Below are positions 24,492 to 38,610 of a stretch of 64,000 bases of DNA, piece by piece. The translations under genes and the position numbers were made by a program. Position 1 is the first letter of the stretch. Every line of letters starts with the position of its first letter. The DNA lies in contig NZ_RKQN01000002.1 of NCBI RefSeq assembly GCF_003814555.1, positions 806,001-870,000 of the forward strand, written 5' to 3'. The stretch is from Vulcaniibacterium tengchongense. Lineage in GTDB: Bacteria; Pseudomonadota; Gammaproteobacteria; Xanthomonadales; Xanthomonadaceae. Under the pieces are notes generated by a model. It saw only the letters and a list, made by a program, of their open reading frames with translations, was not told the DNA's origin and did not search any database.

Positions 24492-25948
24492 TCCGTTCCC
24501 TTGCCCTGGGCGTCGCCGCGGCGCTGCTCGCCGCCTGCGCGGTCGGCCCGGACTACGTGCGCCCGAGCGTGGCCACGGCGGAGCGGTTCGTCCGCGACGA
24601 ACCCGCCGCGGCGCAGGACGGCGCGGCGGCCGCGCCGGCCCCGACGCCGGAAGCCGAGGCCGAGTTCTGGCGCAGCTTCGGCGATCCGCTGCTGACCCGG
24701 CTGGTCGAGGACGCGCTCGCCGCCAACCACGACCTGCGCATCGCCCTGGCCCGCTACGACCGCGCCAACGCGCTGCTGCGCGGCGCCAAGCTCGATCGCT
24801 GGCCGGCCGTCACCGCCAGCGGCAGCGCCGGCGAGTCGCGCGCCAGCGCCGACCAGATGCCCGGCGTGCCGCGCGCGGACCGCGACGTCGAGAACTACCA
24901 GCTGCAGGCCGACGCGAGCTGGGAGCTCGACCTGTTCGGCCGCGTGCGCCGCAACGTCGAGGCGCAGCGCGCCGAGGCCTGGGCGGCGGCTTCGGACCTG
25001 GACGCGCTGCAGGTGGCGATCGTCGGCGAGGTCGCGCGCAGCTACGCCGAACTGCGCGGGCTGCAGGAGCGCCTGCGGGTGGCGCGCGAGAACGCCGACA
25101 ACCAGCGCGAGACCCTGCGCCTGGTGCAGGCGCGCCTGGACGCCGGCCGCGGCACCGAGTTCGACACCGCGCGCGCGAACGCGCAGCTGCAGGCCACGCT
25201 GGCGCGGGTGCCGGTGCTGGAGGCGCAGGTCGCGGTGACGATGCATCGCTTGGCGGTGCTGACCGGGCGCACGCCGGAGGCGCTGATCGCCGAGCTGACC
25301 CCGCCGCAGCCGCTGCCGGTGCTGCCGGCGCGGCTCGATCCCGGCACGCCCGGCGAGCTGCTGCGGCGGCGCCCGGACGTGATCGCCGCCGAGCACCGCC
25401 TGCACGCGGCCACCGCCCGCATCGGCGTGGCCACCGCCGACCTGTTCCCGCGCTTCACCCTCGGCGGGCTGATCGGCAGCCAGGCGATCGACAGCGACGC
25501 GCTGTTCGAGCGCGACAGCGAAACGCGCCTGGTCGCGCTCGGCGTCGACTGGTCGTTCCTCGACATCGGCCGGGTGCGCGCGCGCATCGCCGCCGCCGAC
25601 GCGGAGGCCAGCGGCGAACTGGCGCGCTACCAGCAGGCCGTGTTGCTGGCGCTGGAGGACACCGAGAACGCGCTGGTGCGCTACGCCCGCTCGCGGGTCG
25701 AGGACCAGCACCTGCAGCAGGCCGCCGCCGACAGCGCGCGCGCCGCGCAGCTGGCGCGGGTGCGCTACGACGCCGGCGCCGCCGACCTGTTCGAGGTGCT
25801 CGACGCCGAGCGCACGCGGCTGACCGCGGAGGACGCCCTGGCCGAGGCGCGCACCCGCAGCGTCGCCAATGCGGTCGCGCTGTACAAGGCGCTGGCCGGC
25901 GGCTGGCCGACGCGCGTGCCGCTGCGCGAGGACGTGGCCCGGCGCTGA
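24485..25948 (+). CDS. RND efflux outer-membrane channel lipoprotein (OprN/OprM, NodT family)
   Basis: The 487-residue product is an outer-membrane factor of the TolC superfamily that completes the pump. The lipobox 'LLAAC' puts the lipidated Cys at residue 18, followed by the typical 'AVGPDYVRP'. Two repeats of the outer-membrane efflux domain follow, with 'WRSFGDPLLTRLVEDALAAN', 'YQLQADASWELDLFGRVRRN', 'ELLRRRPDVIAAEHRLHAAT' and 'LVALGVDWSFLDIGRVRARI'. The start overlaps the SDR stop by 7 nt, and a GGGAGAAA ribosome-binding site lies upstream within the SDR gene. Whether it is closest to OprN or OprM cannot be settled by eye. Confidence 0.93.
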   Translation: MVIRSLALGVAAALLAACAVGPDYVRPSVATAERFVRDEPAAAQDGAAAAPAPTPEAEAEFWRSFGDPLLTRLVEDALAANHDLRIALARYDRANALLRGAKLDRWPAVTASGSAGESRASADQMPGVPRADRDVENYQLQADASWELDLFGRVRRNVEAQRAEAWAAASDLDALQVAIVGEVARSYAELRGLQERLRVARENADNQRETLRLVQARLDAGRGTEFDTARANAQLQATLARVPVLEAQVAVTMHRLAVLTGRTPEALIAELTPPQPLPVLPARLDPGTPGELLRRRPDVIAAEHRLHAATARIGVATADLFPRFTLGGLIGSQAIDSDALFERDSETRLVALGVDWSFLDIGRVRARIAAADAEASGELARYQQAVLLALEDTENALVRYARSRVEDQHLQQAAADSARAAQLARVRYDAGAADLFEVLDAERTRLTAEDALAEARTRSVANAVALYKALAGGWPTRVPLREDVARR

Positions 25949-25959
25949 GTCGCGGCGGG

Positions 25960-26010
25960 CCGGCGGCGCGCGCGAGTCCCCTCCTCCTTCCTCGCTCGCG
26001 CCGCCGCCGG
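25960..26010 (+). terminator. GC-rich stem-loop after the efflux operon
   Basis: CCGGCGGCG near 25960 pairs with CGCCGCCGG at 26002-26010, and GCGCGAG near 25970 pairs with CTCGCGC-like sequence, with bulges, around a C/T-rich loop. It follows the last gene of the operon by about 12 bp. No T-tract follows, so efficiency as an intrinsic terminator is uncertain. Confidence 0.35.
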
Positions 26011-26162
26011 TCCGTCCCCGCGCGTCCGCGTGCACGCGGCTTCGACCTCGCTGAGCCGTCGCCGACTGAACGGAGCGCCTTCACCTCGGCTGCAACCTCC
26101 GCCGCCTAAGGTCTGTGCTCGCCGACGCCGCTCGGCGCCGGCCCACGACACGAGGCACAGCG

Positions 26163-26624
26163 ATGAGCGAGATCAAGAAAGACCACAGCATCGGTGCGGG
26201 CACCGGCGCGGTGGCGGGTGCGGTCGCCGGCGCGGCGATCGGTTCGGCCGCCGGGCCGCTGGGCACCGCCGCCGGCGCGGTGGTGGGCGGCGTGGTCGGC
26301 GCCAGGGCCGGCGATTCGATCGCCGAATGGGTGAACCCCACCGAATACCGCGCGCACTTCGAGCGCGAGTACAAGCGCGCGCCGTACTACGTCTCCGGCA
26401 GCCGTTGGGAAGACTACGAGCCGGCCTACCGCTACGGCTACGACACCTATCCGCATTACCGCGGCCGCCGCCTCGACGAGGTCGAGCGCGACCTCGAGCA
26501 CGGCTGGGACCGCGCCCGCGGCGAGTCGCGCCTGGCCTGGCCCGAGGCGCGCGAGGCGGTGCGCGATTCCTGGCACCACATCGAGCGCGCGATGCCGGGC
26601 GACGCCGACCGCGACGGGCGCTGA
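26163..26624 (+). CDS. Glycine-zipper protein of unknown function
   Basis: This 153-residue protein starts with a short charged stretch and then a glycine-zipper membrane segment, about residues 10-50, made of GxxxG/AxxxG repeats ('[20 protein letters not shown]'). The rest is hydrophilic and aromatic-rich: '[20 protein letters not shown]', '[20 protein letters not shown]' and 'WHHIERAM'. This matches a common family of small stress-associated proteins with Y/W/R repeats, seen in many bacteria without assigned function. The Gly-rich part could insert into a membrane. It is a single-gene unit ending in a strong terminator at 26689-26713. Confidence 0.75.
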   Translation: MSEIKKDHSIGAGTGAVAGAVAGAAIGSAAGPLGTAAGAVVGGVVGARAGDSIAEWVNPTEYRAHFEREYKRAPYYVSGSRWEDYEPAYRYGYDTYPHYRGRRLDEVERDLEHGWDRARGESRLAWPEAREAVRDSWHHIERAMPGDADRDGR

Positions 26625-26688
26625 GCGCGCGGGTTCACGATACGGATCGTCGGCAAGCAGCGCAGCACGGCGCAACGCAACGTCTCTG

Positions 26689-26713
26689 GGGCCGCACCTT
26701 GCGGCCCTTTTTT
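26689..26713 (+). terminator. Intrinsic terminator downstream of the glycine-zipper gene
   Basis: GGGCCGC (26689-26695), loop ACCTT, GCGGCCC (26701-26707) and six T residues (26708-26713) form a textbook Rho-independent terminator. It is the clearest in the window. It lies 64 bp after the stop and immediately upstream of the folE promoter. Confidence 0.9.
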
Positions 26714-26738
26714 CATCGCCGCGGCGCTGGGGTAGGAT
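26710..26738 (+). promoter_or_regulatory. Putative folE promoter, -35 overlapping the upstream T-tract
   Basis: TTTTCA (26710-26715), a 17-bp spacer and TAGGAT (26733-26738) give four matches each to the -35 and -10 consensus with ideal spacing. The -35 box reuses the T-tract of the preceding terminator. The transcript would start near 26745, leaving a short leader with the GAGGAGG ribosome-binding site of folE. Confidence 0.5.
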
Positions 26739-26766
26739 GCCCGTCCCCCAAGAGGAGGCCGCCGCG

Positions 26767-27357
26767 ATGGCCGATACCGACAAGCCGACCCGCGAGCAGG
26801 CCGAAGCCGCGGTGCGCACGCTGTTGCGCTGGGCCGGCGACGACCCGCAACGCGAAGGCCTGCTCGACACGCCCAAGCGCGTGGTCGAGGCCTATGCCGA
26901 CTGGTTCAGCGGCTACGCCGAGGATCCGGGCGAGTACCTCAAGCGCACCTTCGAGGAAGTCGAGGGCTACGACGAGATGATCGTGCTGCGCGACATCTCG
27001 TTCGAAAGCCATTGCGAGCACCACATGGCGCCGATCATCGGCAAGGCCCACGTCGGCTACCTGCCCGACGGCAAGGTGGTGGGCATCAGCAAGCTCGCCC
27101 GCGTGGTCGAGACCTACGCGCGCCGCCTGCAGGTGCAGGAGAAGATGACCGCGCAGATCGCGCAGGTGATCCAGGACGTGCTGCATCCGCGCGGCGTCGG
27201 CGTGGTGGTCGAGGCCGCGCACGAGTGCATGACCACCCGCGGCGTGCACAAGCGCGGCGTCAGCATGATCACCTCGAAGATGCTCGGCAGCTTCCGCGAC
27301 GACGCCCGCACCCGCGCCGAGTTCCTGCGCTTCATCGACGTCGGGCAGGGGCGCTGA
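26767..27357 (+). CDS. folE: GTP cyclohydrolase I
   Basis: FolE converts GTP to 7,8-dihydroneopterin triphosphate, the first step of tetrahydrofolate synthesis. The 196-residue product has the zinc ligands C83 and H86 in '[11 protein letters not shown]' and C154 in '[10 protein letters not shown]'. The substrate-binding segments '[20 protein letters not shown]', '[10 protein letters not shown]' and '[16 protein letters not shown]' are also present. All three zinc ligands are present, so it is a normal zinc-dependent type IA enzyme. A GAGGAGG ribosome-binding site lies about 10 nt before the ATG at 26767; an upstream in-frame ATG at 26737 sits in the promoter and is not used. It is transcribed alone. 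Confidence 0.96.
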   Translation: MADTDKPTREQAEAAVRTLLRWAGDDPQREGLLDTPKRVVEAYADWFSGYAEDPGEYLKRTFEEVEGYDEMIVLRDISFESHCEHHMAPIIGKAHVGYLPDGKVVGISKLARVVETYARRLQVQEKMTAQIAQVIQDVLHPRGVGVVVEAAHECMTTRGVHKRGVSMITSKMLGSFRDDARTRAEFLRFIDVGQGR

Positions 27358-33754
<6,397 letters not shown>

Positions 33755-33950
33755 GCCGCGCAGCGCCTCGCGCGGCGCTTTCCTGGGTTGCGGCGCGGCT
33801 CGCGGCGCGCATCCGCCGCTTTCGATTCGGCCGGGCAGGCGTCGCGCGGCGGCGGCGCGCAGGCGCGCACCGGTGGTTCTTCGTTCGCGGCGACCGCGCC
33901 CGGAGGTCGGCCGCGGCGCCGCGCCGGGCCGGAGGGACCGTCCGCGCCGC

Positions 33951-33959
33951 TGCTAGACT
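33951..33959 (+). promoter_or_regulatory. Putative extended -10 promoter of the MFS transporter gene
   Basis: TGC followed by TAGACT (33954-33959) matches an extended -10 element. Transcription would start near 33966, giving a leader of about 27 nt before the GTG at 33993. No -35 box is visible. Confidence 0.4.
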
Positions 33960-33992
33960 GCGCGCCTCGCCGCAAGCACCCCGGCTCCTCCC

Positions 33993-35252
33993 GTGACCGA
34001 TCCCGCTCCCGTCTCCGGCACGCGCCGCCGCGCCGCGCTCGCCTTCATCTTCGTCACCGTGCTGATCGACGTGCTGGCCTTCGGGGTGATCATCCCGGTG
34101 CTGCCGCACCTGGTCGAACAGTTCGTCGGCGGCAAGACCGACACCGCCGCGTACTGGATCGGCGCGTTCGGCACCGCGTTCGCGCTGATCCAGTTCGTCA
34201 CCTCGCCGGTCCAGGGCGCGCTGTCGGACCGCTACGGCCGCCGGCCGGTGATCCTGCTGTCCTGCCTGGGCCTGGGCCTGGACTTCGTGTTCATGGCACT
34301 GGCGCCGTCGCTGGCCTGGCTGTTCGTCGGCCGGATCATCTCCGCGATCACCTCGGCCAGCTTCACCACCGCCAACGCCTACGTCGCCGACATCACCCCG
34401 CCGGAGCAGCGGGCGAAGCACTACGGCCTGCTCGGCGCCGCGTTCGGGCTGGGCTTCATCGTCGGCCCGCTGATCGGCGGCTGGCTGGGCGAGCTCGACC
34501 TGCGCCTGCCGTTCTGGTTCGCGGCCGTGCTGGCGCTGCTGAACTTCGTCTACGGGTTGCTCGTGCTGCCCGAGTCGCTGCCGGCCGAACGCCGCGCGGC
34601 GAGGTTCGACTGGTCGCAGACGGTGCCGTTCGGTTCGCTGAAGCTGCTGCGCCGCTATCCGCAGATCTTCGGCCTGGCGGTGGTGGTGTTCATCGCCAAC
34701 CTGGCGCATTACGTCTACCCGAGCGTGTTCGTGCTGTTCGCCGACTACGCCTACCGCTGGGGCCAGAAGGAAGTGGGCTACGTGCTGGCGGTGGTCGGCG
34801 TGCTCAACGTGATCGTCAACGTGGTCCTGGTCGGGCGCGTCGTGCGCGGGCTGGGCGAGCGCCGCGCGTTGCTGTTCTCGCTGGCCTGCGGCGCGCTCGG
34901 CTTCGCGATCTACGGCGCGGCCGACGTGGGCTGGATGTTCCTGCTCGGCCTGCCGGTCGGCGCGCTGTGGGCGATCTCGGCGCCGGCGACGCAGGCGCTG
35001 ATCACCCGCCAGGTCGGGCCCGAGGCGCAGGGGCGCATCCAGGGCGCGCTGATGAGCCTGGTCTCGGTCGCCGGCATCGTCGGCCCGGGCCTGTTCGCCG
35101 GCAGCTTCGGCTACTTCATCGGCGAGCGCGCGCCGCTGCACCTGCCCGGCGCGCCGTGGTACATCGCCGGCCTGCTGCTGGCGCTGGCGGCGCTGATCGC
35201 CTGGCGCTACGCGCCGCGGTCGCAACCGGCGGGCGAGGCCGCGGGGCCGTAG
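33993..35252 (+). CDS. TetA/TCR-family MFS efflux transporter
   Basis: This 419-residue protein is a 12-helix major facilitator drug:proton antiporter of the tetracycline-resistance subgroup (DHA1). The loop 2-3 motif A 'GALSDRYGRRP' is at residues 75-85, preceded by 'FGVIIPVLPHLVEQFVG' typical of TetA-like proteins. Motif C-like 'GLGFIVGPLIGGWLGEL' lies in helix 5. Chromosomal members of this group often do not give tetracycline resistance, so the substrate is open. The gene starts with GTG at 33993 and is flanked by GC-rich intergenic DNA. The next gene is in the same direction after 122 bp and is functionally unrelated. Confidence 0.9.
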   Translation: MTDPAPVSGTRRRAALAFIFVTVLIDVLAFGVIIPVLPHLVEQFVGGKTDTAAYWIGAFGTAFALIQFVTSPVQGALSDRYGRRPVILLSCLGLGLDFVFMALAPSLAWLFVGRIISAITSASFTTANAYVADITPPEQRAKHYGLLGAAFGLGFIVGPLIGGWLGELDLRLPFWFAAVLALLNFVYGLLVLPESLPAERRAARFDWSQTVPFGSLKLLRRYPQIFGLAVVVFIANLAHYVYPSVFVLFADYAYRWGQKEVGYVLAVVGVLNVIVNVVLVGRVVRGLGERRALLFSLACGALGFAIYGAADVGWMFLLGLPVGALWAISAPATQALITRQVGPEAQGRIQGALMSLVSVAGIVGPGLFAGSFGYFIGERAPLHLPGAPWYIAGLLLALAALIAWRYAPRSQPAGEAAGP

Positions 35253-35374
35253 CGCCAGGGAGCGAGCGCACAGGCGCGGGGAACGGGCGGCGGCCGGCGG
35301 GCCCGTTCGTCGCTCTCCACGGTTCCTCCGCCGTTCTCGCGTCCTTGACGGCGCGGCGCCGATGCTCGACATCG

Positions 35375-36436
35375 ATGCCGAAACGCCACGAGCTCGCGCC
35401 GGACCCGCCCGCCGACGAGGCGGCGCAGGCGGCCGTGGCGGCGGGGCTGGTCTACGTCAGCGACCGCGACCCCGGCATCCGCCGCCGCCGCTCCGGCACG
35501 GGGTTCCGCTATGTCGACGCGCAGGGCCGGCCGGTGCGCGACGCGGCCACCCTGGCGCGCATCCGCGCGCTGGCGATCCCGCCGGCCTACACCGACGTGT
35601 GGATCTGCGCCGACGCGCGCGGCCATCTGCAGGCCACCGGCCGCGACGCGCGCGGGCGCAAGCAGTACCGCTACCACCCGGACTGGCAGGAGGCGCGCGG
35701 CAACGGCAAGTTCGAACGCATCGTCGCGTTCGGCCAGGCGCTGCCGCGGCTGCGCCGGCGCCTGCGCCGCGACCTCGCCAGGCCCGGCTTCCCGCGCGAG
35801 AAGGTGCTGGCGATGGTGGTCGCGGTGCTCGCCGAAACGCGGCTGCGGGTCGGCAACGACGAATACCTGCGGCAGAACCGCTCCTACGGCCTGACCACGC
35901 TGCGCAACCGCCATGTCGACTTCGTCCGCGGCGGGCGCGCGCGTTTCCATTTCCGCGGCAAGAGCGGGCTGGAGCACGAGGTGGTGCTCGACGACGCGCG
36001 CCTGGTGAAGCTGATCCGGCGCTGCCAGCAGCTGCCCGGCCAGGCGCTGTTCCAGTACCTCGACGACGAGGGCGCGGTGCAGCCGGTCGATTCGGGCCAG
36101 GTCAACGACTACCTGCGCGAGGCGATGGGCGAGGCCTTCACCGCGAAGGACTTCCGCACCTGGAGCGGCACGCTCGAGGCGTTCCAGCGCCTGGCCGCGA
36201 TCCCGTGCCCGGCCGACGCCGGCGAGCGCGCGCTGGCGGCGACGGAGAAGGCGGTGCTCGCCGAAGTCGCGCGGGCGCTGGGCAACACGGTCGCGGTGTG
36301 CCGCAAGGCCTACGTCGACCCGGCGGTGTTCGCCGGCTGGCGCGACGGCCGCCTGCCGCGCTTCGCGGCGCGGGCGCACGGCGCGCGGCAATGGGAACAG
36401 GCGGCGCTGCGCTTCCTGCGGCGCGCGCACCATTGA
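35375..36436 (+). CDS. Bacterial type IB DNA topoisomerase
   Basis: The 353-residue product is a eukaryote/poxvirus-like topoisomerase IB, which relaxes supercoils through a 3'-phosphotyrosine intermediate. The N-terminal domain has 'YRYHPDWQEARGNGKFERI'. The catalytic domain has 'AETRLRVGNDEY' with R156/R158, 'FRGKSG' with K196, 'KDFRTWSGT' with R261, and the nucleophile Y313 in 'CRKAYVDPAVF'. All catalytic residues are present and the length is usual for bacterial members (about 320-360). Such enzymes are scattered among bacteria and often found in Xanthomonadaceae. The ATG at 35375 starts a Pro/Ala-rich N-terminus and no strong ribosome-binding site is visible. Confidence 0.93.
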   Translation: MPKRHELAPDPPADEAAQAAVAAGLVYVSDRDPGIRRRRSGTGFRYVDAQGRPVRDAATLARIRALAIPPAYTDVWICADARGHLQATGRDARGRKQYRYHPDWQEARGNGKFERIVAFGQALPRLRRRLRRDLARPGFPREKVLAMVVAVLAETRLRVGNDEYLRQNRSYGLTTLRNRHVDFVRGGRARFHFRGKSGLEHEVVLDDARLVKLIRRCQQLPGQALFQYLDDEGAVQPVDSGQVNDYLREAMGEAFTAKDFRTWSGTLEAFQRLAAIPCPADAGERALAATEKAVLAEVARALGNTVAVCRKAYVDPAVFAGWRDGRLPRFAARAHGARQWEQAALRFLRRAHH

Positions 36437-36522
36437 GACGAACGCCTTCTCTGCCCGCGATTCGCCGCGCCTACGGCCCCTCTCCCGCCGCGCGGCAGGG
36501 GGGAAGGGCATCCGGGCGCGCG

Positions 36523-36568
36523 CCCTCATCCGCCCTCCGGCACCTCCTCCCGCGAGCGGGAGAAGGGA
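36523..36568. repeat. CTCCCGC/GCGGGAG palindromic intergenic element (copy 1)
   Basis: CTCCCGC (36547-36553), GA, and GCGGGAG (36556-36562) form a perfect hairpin, extended by CTC/AAG-type pairing to ten base pairs with one mismatch. A CCCTCATCCGCCC-type segment precedes it. It lies between convergent topoisomerase and barstar genes and may also end transcription on both sides. A related hairpin is at 51705-51725. This type of element is a common intergenic repeat in Xanthomonadaceae. Confidence 0.6.
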
Positions 36569-36599
36569 AACGCAACGACGACGAACGCGGACGTTCCGC

Positions 36600-37037
36600 T
36601 CATCCCTCCAGCGCCGACAACAACTCCGCCGGCAGCGGCAGCAGCGCCCAGAACGCGGTGTCGGCCTCGGCCCAGCGGGCCGCGGCCTCGCCGAGGATCT
36701 CCAGCAGGGTGTCGAAATCCTCGCCGTGCGCGGCGCGCCAGTCGCCGGCGTGCTCGACCAGCAGCAGGTAGCCCGCGGCCGGCTTCCACGACAGGTCGGC
36801 GAGCGCGTCGGCCAGCGCGTCCCAGTTGTGCCCGAACCAGTCCGGGAATCCGCCGGCCGCGGCGAAGCGGCGCAACAGCGCGGCCTTGTCGGCGCAGCCG
36901 GCCAGGTCGATCCGCAGCACCGCGTAGCCGAGCCCGCCGGCGGCCTGCGCCATCGCCTCGGTGTCGCGCGCGTCGACGAAGTACACGCCGCTGTGGCGCG
37001 CGTCGGCCAGCAGCATGCGCAGGTCGACCGCGCTCAT
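36600..37037 (-). CDS. Barstar-family ribonuclease inhibitor
   Basis: The 145-residue product is a barstar homologue (Bacillus barstar is 90 residues) that would bind and block the active site of the RNase encoded just upstream. The characteristic inhibitory helix is 'FPDWFGHNWDALADALAD', with D77 at the position of barstar D39. The fold also shows 'GVYFVDARDTEAMAQAAGG' and 'YLLLVEHAGDW'. The N- and C-termini are longer than in the Bacillus protein. Its ATG overlaps the RNase stop (ATGA), so RNase and inhibitor are made from one transcript with coupled translation. This protein is cytoplasmic, with no signal peptide. Confidence 0.9.
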   Translation of the reverse strand: MSAVDLRMLLADARHSGVYFVDARDTEAMAQAAGGLGYAVLRIDLAGCADKAALLRRFAAAGGFPDWFGHNWDALADALADLSWKPAAGYLLLVEHAGDWRAAHGEDFDTLLEILGEAAARWAEADTAFWALLPLPAELLSALEG

Positions 37038-37462
37038 CGCGCCTCCGCGGCGTGGAAGTCGAAGCGGCGGAAGCTGCGGTAGTGGTCGGCGGTGTACCAG
37101 AACTCGCTCGGCGGGTCGCCCCCGGCGACGATGCGGCGCGCGCCGCGGTCGCGCTCGCCGGGCGTCGGCACGGTGTACTCGCGATACCAGCCGCGCGGCC
37201 GCGGCGGCAGGCGCCGCTCGCGGTTCTGGAAGACCGAGCCGTCCTGGCGGTACGGATGCGGCCCGCCGGCGACGATCCGCGCCAGCACCGGCGCCGCTTC
37301 CGGCGGCAGGAACCCGGGAAGGCTTTCCCGCGGCGCCGCGTCGGATCGCGCCGGCGCCCGCGCCGCCGGTTCGGACCCCGCGTCGCCGCCGGGCCGCTGC
37401 AACCACAGGCCCAGGCCGAGCAGCGCGATCGCGGCGAGCAGCCAGGGCAGGGTGCGGCGCAT
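37034..37462 (-). CDS. Barnase-like (N1/T1 family) ribonuclease, secreted or membrane-anchored
   Basis: The 142-residue product has an N-terminal hydrophobic segment ('LPWLLAAIALLGLGLWLQ') that is either a signal peptide or an anchor. A 30-residue Ala/Arg/Pro linker and a microbial guanyl-specific RNase domain follow. Expected catalytic residues are E95 in 'WYREYTVPTPG', R110 in 'GARRIVAGG' and H127 in 'YTADHYRSF', equivalent to barnase E73, R87 and H102. 'PYRQDGSVFQNRE' is the family's substrate loop. It is followed directly by its barstar-type inhibitor. A role as a secreted nutrient or antagonistic RNase, with cytoplasmic self-protection, is the usual interpretation. Confidence 0.9.
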   Translation of the reverse strand: MRRTLPWLLAAIALLGLGLWLQRPGGDAGSEPAARAPARSDAAPRESLPGFLPPEAAPVLARIVAGGPHPYRQDGSVFQNRERRLPPRPRGWYREYTVPTPGERDRGARRIVAGGDPPSEFWYTADHYRSFRRFDFHAAEAR

Positions 37463-37493
37463 CTTCGTTCCGGAACGGGAGGGGCGAACGCAG

Positions 37494-37499
37494 AGTCTA
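37494..37499 (-). promoter_or_regulatory. Putative -10 box of the RNase-barstar operon
   Basis: On the minus strand this reads TAGACT, the same hexamer seen before mlaA and the MFS gene. It would give a leader of about 25 nt before the RNase ATG at 37462. No -35 box is clear. Confidence 0.35.
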
Positions 37500-37593
37500 G
37501 GCCAGCGCGCGCCTGCGGCCCATCGCGGCGGCCGGGCGCGTCGCCTTCCGTTCCGGTCTCACCCGCGCGGAGGCGCGGTACGCCGCGCCGCGG

Positions 37594-38136
37594 TCACGCG
37601 GGCGCCGGGCCCGGCCGCGCTTCGTCCGCGAGCGGGATCGGCGCCAGTTCGTACTGCTCTTCCACCACGTCCACGCCCCAGGCGCGGCCGGGCTTGCGCG
37701 CGATGCGGCGGAAGCCGGCGGCGCGGTACAGGTGCGCCGCCGCCTGCAGGTCCTCCACCGTCCACAGCATGATCGAGCGATAGCCCTGCTCGCGGGCGAA
37801 GGCGATCGCCTCCCCGATCAGGCGCCGGCCCAGGCCCATCCCGCGCGCGTTCGGGTCGACCAGGAACCAGCGCAGCTGGGCGACTTCCGGCGCGGCCTCG
37901 ACGATGGCGATGCAGCCGACGACGCGCTCGTCGCGCTCCACCAGCCAGAGCCGCTCGCGCGGCGAGCCCGCCTGCGCGAAGCGCGCGAGCGGTTCGGCGA
38001 CGTAGGCCTCGAACGTGTGGTCGTAACCGTGCTCGCGCGCGTACAGCTCGCCGTGCAGCAGCACCACCCGGCCGATGTCGCCCGGGCGCAGCTGCGTGCG
38101 CAGCACGATCGGCGCGGCCGCGGCGGGGTCGCTCAT
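37594..38136 (-). CDS. GNAT-family N-acetyltransferase
   Basis: This 180-residue protein is a single-domain GNAT acetyltransferase. The acetyl-CoA binding motif A is 'LRWFLVDPNARGMGLGRRLI', with the Q/RxxGxG/A loop 'ARGMGLG', followed by 'EAIAFAREQGYRSIMLWTV' and 'AAHLYRAAGFRRI'. The group resembles acetyltransferases often found fused to MarR regulators, but here there is no such domain. The substrate is unknown. Its start is 8 nt after the stop of the I78-family gene, so the two probably share a transcript. Confidence 0.88.
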   Translation of the reverse strand: MSDPAAAAPIVLRTQLRPGDIGRVVLLHGELYAREHGYDHTFEAYVAEPLARFAQAGSPRERLWLVERDERVVGCIAIVEAAPEVAQLRWFLVDPNARGMGLGRRLIGEAIAFAREQGYRSIMLWTVEDLQAAAHLYRAAGFRRIARKPGRAWGVDVVEEQYELAPIPLADEARPGPAPA

Positions 38137-38144
38137 CGCCGCCT

Positions 38145-38447
38145 TCAGCCGCAGCGCAGCCCGGTGATCGCGCCGCGGTCGTTGACGTCGACGTTGATCC
38201 GGTCCTCGCGGTAATCCATGGTCGCCGGCTGGCCGGGCCGCAGCACGCGCGCGTCGCGGCTGCCGGTGTCGCGCAGGATGCGGTTGACGACCTCGTCGTT
38301 CACCCCCTGGCCGATCGCCCAGCGCGCGCCTTCGGCGTTGCACACGCCCGACGGCGGGCGCGCGTCGGCGGTCGGCGGCGGCGCCGACGCGCAGCCGAAC
38401 AGGACGAGCGAAAGCGTCGATGCGAAAAGCGAGCGTATCGCGAGCAT
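38145..38447 (-). CDS. I78-family peptidase inhibitor lipoprotein
   Basis: The 100-residue product has a lipoprotein signal with lipobox 'LFGC' (C19) and then a small domain with two cysteines (C36 and C99). Conserved segments 'GVCNAEGARWAIGQ', 'VLRPGQPATMDYREDRINVD' and 'GAITGLRCG' match the I78 family, related to elastase and serine-protease inhibitors of fungi and bacteria. It would sit in the cell envelope and protect against extracellular or periplasmic proteases, plausible for a bacterium that secretes many lytic enzymes. It starts a two-gene unit with the acetyltransferase downstream. Confidence 0.85.
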   Translation of the reverse strand: MLAIRSLFASTLSLVLFGCASAPPPTADARPPSGVCNAEGARWAIGQGVNDEVVNRILRDTGSRDARVLRPGQPATMDYREDRINVDVNDRGAITGLRCG

Positions 38448-38577
38448 GGCCGGTCTCCGTGGGTCGGTGCGGTGCGATGGCCGCCGTGTGCGGCGCGTGC
38501 ACCCGGCGCAGCTTAGCAAACGGCCGCGCCGCCGCCCTGCACGCGCGCGTCGCGGCGGCCGGTGCGGACGCGCGGGG

Positions 38578-38583
38578 TATGCT
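38578..38583 (+). promoter_or_regulatory. Putative -10 box of the BCCT transporter gene
   Basis: TATGCT lies 27 bp before the ATG at 38611, and the leader contains the strong GGAGGAGAAGG ribosome-binding site. No convincing -35 box is seen upstream. Confidence 0.35.
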
Positions 38584-38610
38584 GGGCCGTTCCATTGATG
38601 GAGGAGAAGG

